This document shows, in pieces, positions 60,546-64,000 of a stretch of 64,000 nucleotides of DNA. Under the pieces are notes generated by a model, which saw nothing but the letters and a program-made list of their open reading frames with translations, was not told where the DNA came from and did not search any database. The translations under genes and the position numbers were made by a program. The stretch covers positions 310,001 through 374,000 of the forward strand of contig NC_017585.1 in assembly GCF_000240165.1 (NCBI RefSeq), in the 5' to 3' direction. Position 1 is the stretch's first letter. Every line of letters starts with the position of its first letter. The stretch comes from Streptantibioticus cattleyicolor NRRL 8057 = DSM 46488 (lineage in GTDB: Bacteria > Actinomycetota > Actinomycetes > Streptomycetales > Streptomycetaceae).

Positions 60546-63494
60546 ATGTCCGGCCCGCTGCCGCTGCGGGAACGCGGCGAGACCCTGGCCTCGGTGGCCA
60601 CCGAGGCCGCCCGCGCCCGCGCCGGATCGGGCCGCCTGGTGCTGATCCGCGGCGCCACCGGAACCGGCCGCACCGCGCTGCTGGAAGCCGTGGCCGAACA
60701 CGCGGCGGCCGGCGGCATGCGGGTGTTGCGGGCCCGCTGTTCGCCGGAGGACACCGCGGTGCCCTTCGCCGCCGTGCACCAACTCCTCGCCCACGGGCCG
60801 GAGCCGGCGGATCCGGAGCCGCCGCCTCCGGGGCTCGGCGGTGAGCCGTCACCGGCCGGCGACGGGTACGACCGGGACCGGGCCGCGTGGCTGTGGCACC
60901 GGTTGCGGGCCCGCGCGGCCGGCGGACCGCTGCTGGCCGCGGTGGACGACGTCCACCTCGCCGACCCCGCGTCGCGCCGCTGGCTCACCGAGGCGGCCCG
61001 GCGGATCGACCACGCGCCGGTGCTGCTGGTGGTGACCGAACGCAGCCAGTACGACATCGATCCCCCGGCGCCCGGGCTGGCGCACGCGCTCTCCCCCGCG
61101 CTGGTGCGTACCCACACGCTCGCCCCGCTCGGCGCGGACGCCGCCGCGGAGTTGGTGCGCGCCGCCGTTCCGGGCGGCGACCCCGGGACGGACTGGGTGG
61201 ACGACTGCGTACGGGCCGCCGCGAGCACCCCGTTGCTGCTGCGGGCGCTCCTGGACGACCTGCGCACCGGCACCGGGCAGAACGCGGGCCCCGCTCCCGT
61301 CCCGGAGTCCTGCGCCGCCCTGTACCCGGGCAGCTATCCGGCCACCGTGTCGTGGTGGCTGGAGAGCGCCGGGCCGGCCACCGCGGAGGTGGCCCGGGTG
61401 CTCGCCACGCTCGGCTGCGGCGGGCCGGGCGACGCGTGCCACGGCGAGGGCGACGCGGAGTTGCTCGCCGAGGTGACCGGCGCCGATCCGGCCCGGGTAC
61501 GCGGCTGGCTCACCGCGATGACCCGCCTCGGCCTGCTGGCCGTCGACGCGCACGGCCGGGTGCGGTACGCCCATCCGCTGCTGCGTGACGCGGTGTTGTG
61601 CGGCTGGCCCGCGTCACGCCGGCGGGCGGCGCACCGTACGGTCGCCGAGGCGTTGCTGCGGCGCGGGGAGTGCGCCGGGGCGGTGGCCGGGCAGTTGCTG
61701 CCGGCCTTCCCGGTGGGCGCGCCGTGGGCGGTGGAGGTGCTGCTGGACGCCGCCGCGGGCGCGGTACGGGACGGCCGCGCCGATGACGCCCTGGCGTTCC
61801 TGCGCCGGGCGCTGGACGAGCCGTTGGCGCCCGCGCGGCGGGCCGCGGTGCTGACCGAGCTGGGTTCGCTGGAGTTCGCCGCGGCCCGCCCGTCGGCCGG
61901 GATACCACGGCTGGTGGAGGCGGTACGGGTGCCGGGGGCGGCCCGGGACCGGGTGCGGGCGGCGGTGGCGCTGGGCACCGCGATGGCCGAGCGCGGTGAG
62001 GTGCGCGCCGCCCTCGACGTGCTGCGCGACCTGGGTCCCCAGCTCGCCGGCCACCCCGATCTGGCCCGCGCCGTCCACCTCGCCTCGGCGCTGCTGTCGG
62101 ACCAGGACCAGGGGGCGCGGCGGGAGGTGTACGAGTGGTTGCGGGAGACCGCGGAGCGGACGCCGGGCGCGCTCGGCCCGGCCGGGCAGGCGCTGTTGGT
62201 GCGGTACGAGTCGACGGCCGGGCTGACGTCGGCGCGGCGGGCGATGGAACGGGTGCGGGGGCTGCTGGAGGAGCCCGCCGACTCCCTTGGCGAACCGTTC
62301 CTGCTGGGCACCGCCGCCGCGGTCGCCCAGTGGGCCGACGAACTCGACGAGGCCGAACGCCTGGTCCGGCGCGGACTGGCCGGGCAGCGCGCCTCGTTGC
62401 TCCACCCGATGCAGGCGGCGATGGTCAACACCCGGGCGGACATCGCCGCGGCCCGCGGGGACTACGCCGCCGTGCTGGCGCTGCCCGAGGCCCGGCCGTG
62501 CCCCGAGAACCCCCCGAAGGCCGCCCGCCGGCTCAACGTCCAGGCGCACGCGGTGATCGCGCTGGTGGAGACGGGCCGGATCGGGGAGGCCGAGCGCCTC
62601 GCGGCCGGCTTCGATCCGCGCAGCGTCAACGACGGGTGGGAACGCAACCGGTTCCTGTACGCGCGGGGGGTGTTGCGCGCCGCCACCGGTGATCCGGCGG
62701 GCGCGCTGGACGACTTCACCGAGTGCGGGCGCCGTCAGTCGGCGCGGGACGTGATCAGTCCGGTGGTCACCCCGTGGCGTTCGGCGGCGGCCGGCTGCCG
62801 GCTGGCGCTGGGCCGCCCCCGGGACGCCCTGGTGCTGGCCGAGGAGGAGCTGCGGCTGGCCGAGGTGTGGGGTACGCCGCGGCTGGTGGGGCGGGCGCTG
62901 CGGGCGCTGGCCGAGGCGACCGGTGGCCGGCGCGGGGTGGAACTGGCCGCGGAGTCCGTCCGGTTGCTGCGGGACACCCCGGTGGCCACCGAACTCGTCC
63001 CGGCGCTGATCGCCTACGGCCGGCAGCTGACCGCGTCCGGGGAACGCGCCCGGGCCCGCGAGCCGTTGCGCGAGGCCGCCGAACGGGCCGAACGGCTGGG
63101 CGCGGTCCGGCTGCGCGCGGTGGCCGAGGAGGCGCTGCGCGAGGGCGGCGTCCGGCGGGCGGCGACCGCCCGTACCGGCTCCGCGGCGCTGACCGGCAGC
63201 GAGCGCCGGATCGCCGCCCTCGCCGCCGACGGCCGCACCAACGACGAGATCGCCGCCCTGCTGCACGTCGCCCGGCGCACCGTGGAGACCCATCTGACCA
63301 GCGCCTACCGGAAGCTGGGGATACGCCGCCGGACGGCGCTGGCCGCCGCCCTCGCCCACCGTCCGGCCGAGGCCGCCGTACCCGGCGACGCCCTGGAGTC
63401 CGCCCGTCCCGGCGCCGACCCCTGCCCGCTGCGCCGCGCCGCGCAGCACCCGGCCGGGAGCCGCCGGCCGTCGGTGCGGGACGGCGGCGGCTGA
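60546..63494 (+). CDS. Large ATP-binding LuxR-family (LAL) regulator
   Basis: A 982-aa regulator. An N-terminal AAA/STAND ATPase holds Walker A (RGATGTGRTALLE, near residue 35) and Walker B (LLAAVDDVHLAD, near 135). A long helical-repeat middle (TPR-like, about 380-860) follows, and a C-terminal HTH_LuxR lies at about 880-945 (LTGSERRIAALAADGRTNDEIAALLHVARRTVETHLTSAYRKLG). LAL proteins activate secondary-metabolite and carbon genes in streptomycetes. ATG 60546 follows GGGAGG. It is divergent from the LuxR-like gene. Confidence 0.93.
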   Translation: MSGPLPLRERGETLASVATEAARARAGSGRLVLIRGATGTGRTALLEAVAEHAAAGGMRVLRARCSPEDTAVPFAAVHQLLAHGPEPADPEPPPPGLGGEPSPAGDGYDRDRAAWLWHRLRARAAGGPLLAAVDDVHLADPASRRWLTEAARRIDHAPVLLVVTERSQYDIDPPAPGLAHALSPALVRTHTLAPLGADAAAELVRAAVPGGDPGTDWVDDCVRAAASTPLLLRALLDDLRTGTGQNAGPAPVPESCAALYPGSYPATVSWWLESAGPATAEVARVLATLGCGGPGDACHGEGDAELLAEVTGADPARVRGWLTAMTRLGLLAVDAHGRVRYAHPLLRDAVLCGWPASRRRAAHRTVAEALLRRGECAGAVAGQLLPAFPVGAPWAVEVLLDAAAGAVRDGRADDALAFLRRALDEPLAPARRAAVLTELGSLEFAAARPSAGIPRLVEAVRVPGAARDRVRAAVALGTAMAERGEVRAALDVLRDLGPQLAGHPDLARAVHLASALLSDQDQGARREVYEWLRETAERTPGALGPAGQALLVRYESTAGLTSARRAMERVRGLLEEPADSLGEPFLLGTAAAVAQWADELDEAERLVRRGLAGQRASLLHPMQAAMVNTRADIAAARGDYAAVLALPEARPCPENPPKAARRLNVQAHAVIALVETGRIGEAERLAAGFDPRSVNDGWERNRFLYARGVLRAATGDPAGALDDFTECGRRQSARDVISPVVTPWRSAAAGCRLALGRPRDALVLAEEELRLAEVWGTPRLVGRALRALAEATGGRRGVELAAESVRLLRDTPVATELVPALIAYGRQLTASGERARAREPLREAAERAERLGAVRLRAVAEEALREGGVRRAATARTGSAALTGSERRIAALAADGRTNDEIAALLHVARRTVETHLTSAYRKLGIRRRTALAAALAHRPAEAAVPGDALESARPGADPCPLRRAAQHPAGSRRPSVRDGGG

Positions 63495-63561
63495 ACGGGC
63501 AGGAGCAGTACGAGGGTTCGCGGCCCGGACCCGGCCGAGCCACGAGGGAGGAGAGGATCCG

Positions 63562-63840
63562 ATGGGTGCGCAGGGGCAGATACCGATGGCCTGGCACGAC
63601 GGGCAGCTCCACATGCCCGCGGCCGATGTCGCCCGGCTGTTGCGCAGCATCGCCGCGCTGTGGAGCGAGTGGACGGCGGCCGGGGAGCCGGAGTTGGACC
63701 GGCAGACCGCGGACACGCTGGCGGGCACCCTGACCGATGTCGCCGACCAGCTCGACCTGGCCTGCATCGCCGAGGTGACCGACGCCCGCCTCGGCCCCGG
63801 GGCGCAGGGCGGCGCGGGGGCGGACCCGGGGACGGGCTGA
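63562..63840 (+). CDS. Small hypothetical protein, possibly DUF6213-like
   Basis: A 92-aa protein with no signal peptide. The centre is helical (MPAADVARLLRSIAALWSEWTAAG and TADTLAGTLTDVADQLDLACIAEV), the tail Gly/Ala-rich. It resembles the streptomycete DUF6213 family in my reading, but this was not checked. The ATG at 63562 follows GAGGAGAGGATCCG, a good ribosome site, 67 bp after the LAL gene, so co-transcription is possible. Function is unknown. Confidence 0.65.
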   Translation: MGAQGQIPMAWHDGQLHMPAADVARLLRSIAALWSEWTAAGEPELDRQTADTLAGTLTDVADQLDLACIAEVTDARLGPGAQGGAGADPGTG

Positions 63841-63888
63841 GCGGCCGGCCCTGGTCGCTCCGTCAGCCCTCCGCGTCGGATTTCCCCG

Positions 63889-64000
63889 TCAGCCTTCTCC
63901 GTTGACGCGCCGGAGCAGTTCCAGCAGGGTCGCGCGGTCGGCGTCGGTCAGGGCGGCGAAGCAGGTGGTGAGGACCTGGTCGGCGACGCGGTGCCCGGCC
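63889..64000 (-). CDS. Probable MarR-family regulator, C-terminal end (cut by window edge)
   Basis: The last 36 codons of a minus-strand gene read AGHRVADQVLTTCFAALTDAD, then RATLLELLRRVNGEG and a stop. The sequence resembles the final helix of MarR regulators (a DADRATLLELLRRV-like ending). Too little is present to be certain of the family; the start lies beyond 64000. Confidence 0.5.
   Translation of the reverse strand, partial: AGHRVADQVLTTCFAALTDADRATLLELLRRVNGEG

Overview
The window is very GC-rich (third-codon G/C throughout), has frequent 4-bp ATGA/GTGA stop-start overlaps, several probable leaderless transcripts, and many small regulator-plus-enzyme pairs. It also holds families typical of Streptomyces (a DUF6480-like protein, a large ATP-binding LuxR regulator, Tap/Tpg-like proteins, CobN/CobG-type B12 genes). 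It most probably comes from a Streptomyces or close streptomycete chromosome. About 64 genes are supported, one cut at each window edge.

Layout. 1-6000: the end of a secreted S53 peptidase, then small regulator/enzyme units (ECF sigma with a SnoaL-like domain, nitroreductase, aldo/keto reductase with TetR and twin palindromic operators, and a TetR divergent from a Tet(X)-like flavin monooxygenase). 6021-16185: a divergent uptake/catabolism locus. On the minus strand are a ROK repressor, an M81 peptidase and CutC. On the plus strand are a complete oligopeptide-type ABC importer and a ROK sugar kinase. 16244-26276: cobalamin biosynthesis (cobN behind a cobalamin riboswitch, cobG, cobH, cobIJ fusion, cobK, cbiD, cobM). 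26369-41171: small regulator/enzyme pairs, plus a second aspartyl-tRNA synthetase that carries a frameshift and sits behind a T-box leader whose specifier reads as aspartate. 41234-43648: a three-gene cassette of a small XRE regulator, a Tap-like protein with family-B-polymerase-like motifs, and a Tpg-like protein, recalling the genes that replicate linear Streptomyces telomeres.

43821-53106: the most suggestive region. Two regulators (GntR/FCD and LysR) flank a seven-gene minus-strand run. It encodes both subunits of coenzyme-B12 glutamate mutase, an amino-acid-binding protein without a signal peptide, an EamA exporter, aspartate-semialdehyde dehydrogenase, a divergent aspartate kinase and a VioC/AsnO-type amino-acid hydroxylase. 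Together they suggest synthesis of a non-protein amino acid from glutamate through 3-methylaspartate. The mutase needs the cofactor whose synthesis genes lie 17-33 kb away.

53421-64000: further regulator/target units (saccharopine-dehydrogenase-like protein with TetR, P450 with TetR, MFS exporter, XRE with a membrane protein, MerR, LuxR divergent from a LAL regulator across triple direct repeats), a small hypothetical protein and the end of a probable MarR gene.

All calls were made by reading the sequence. No similarity search, covariance model or structure prediction was run.
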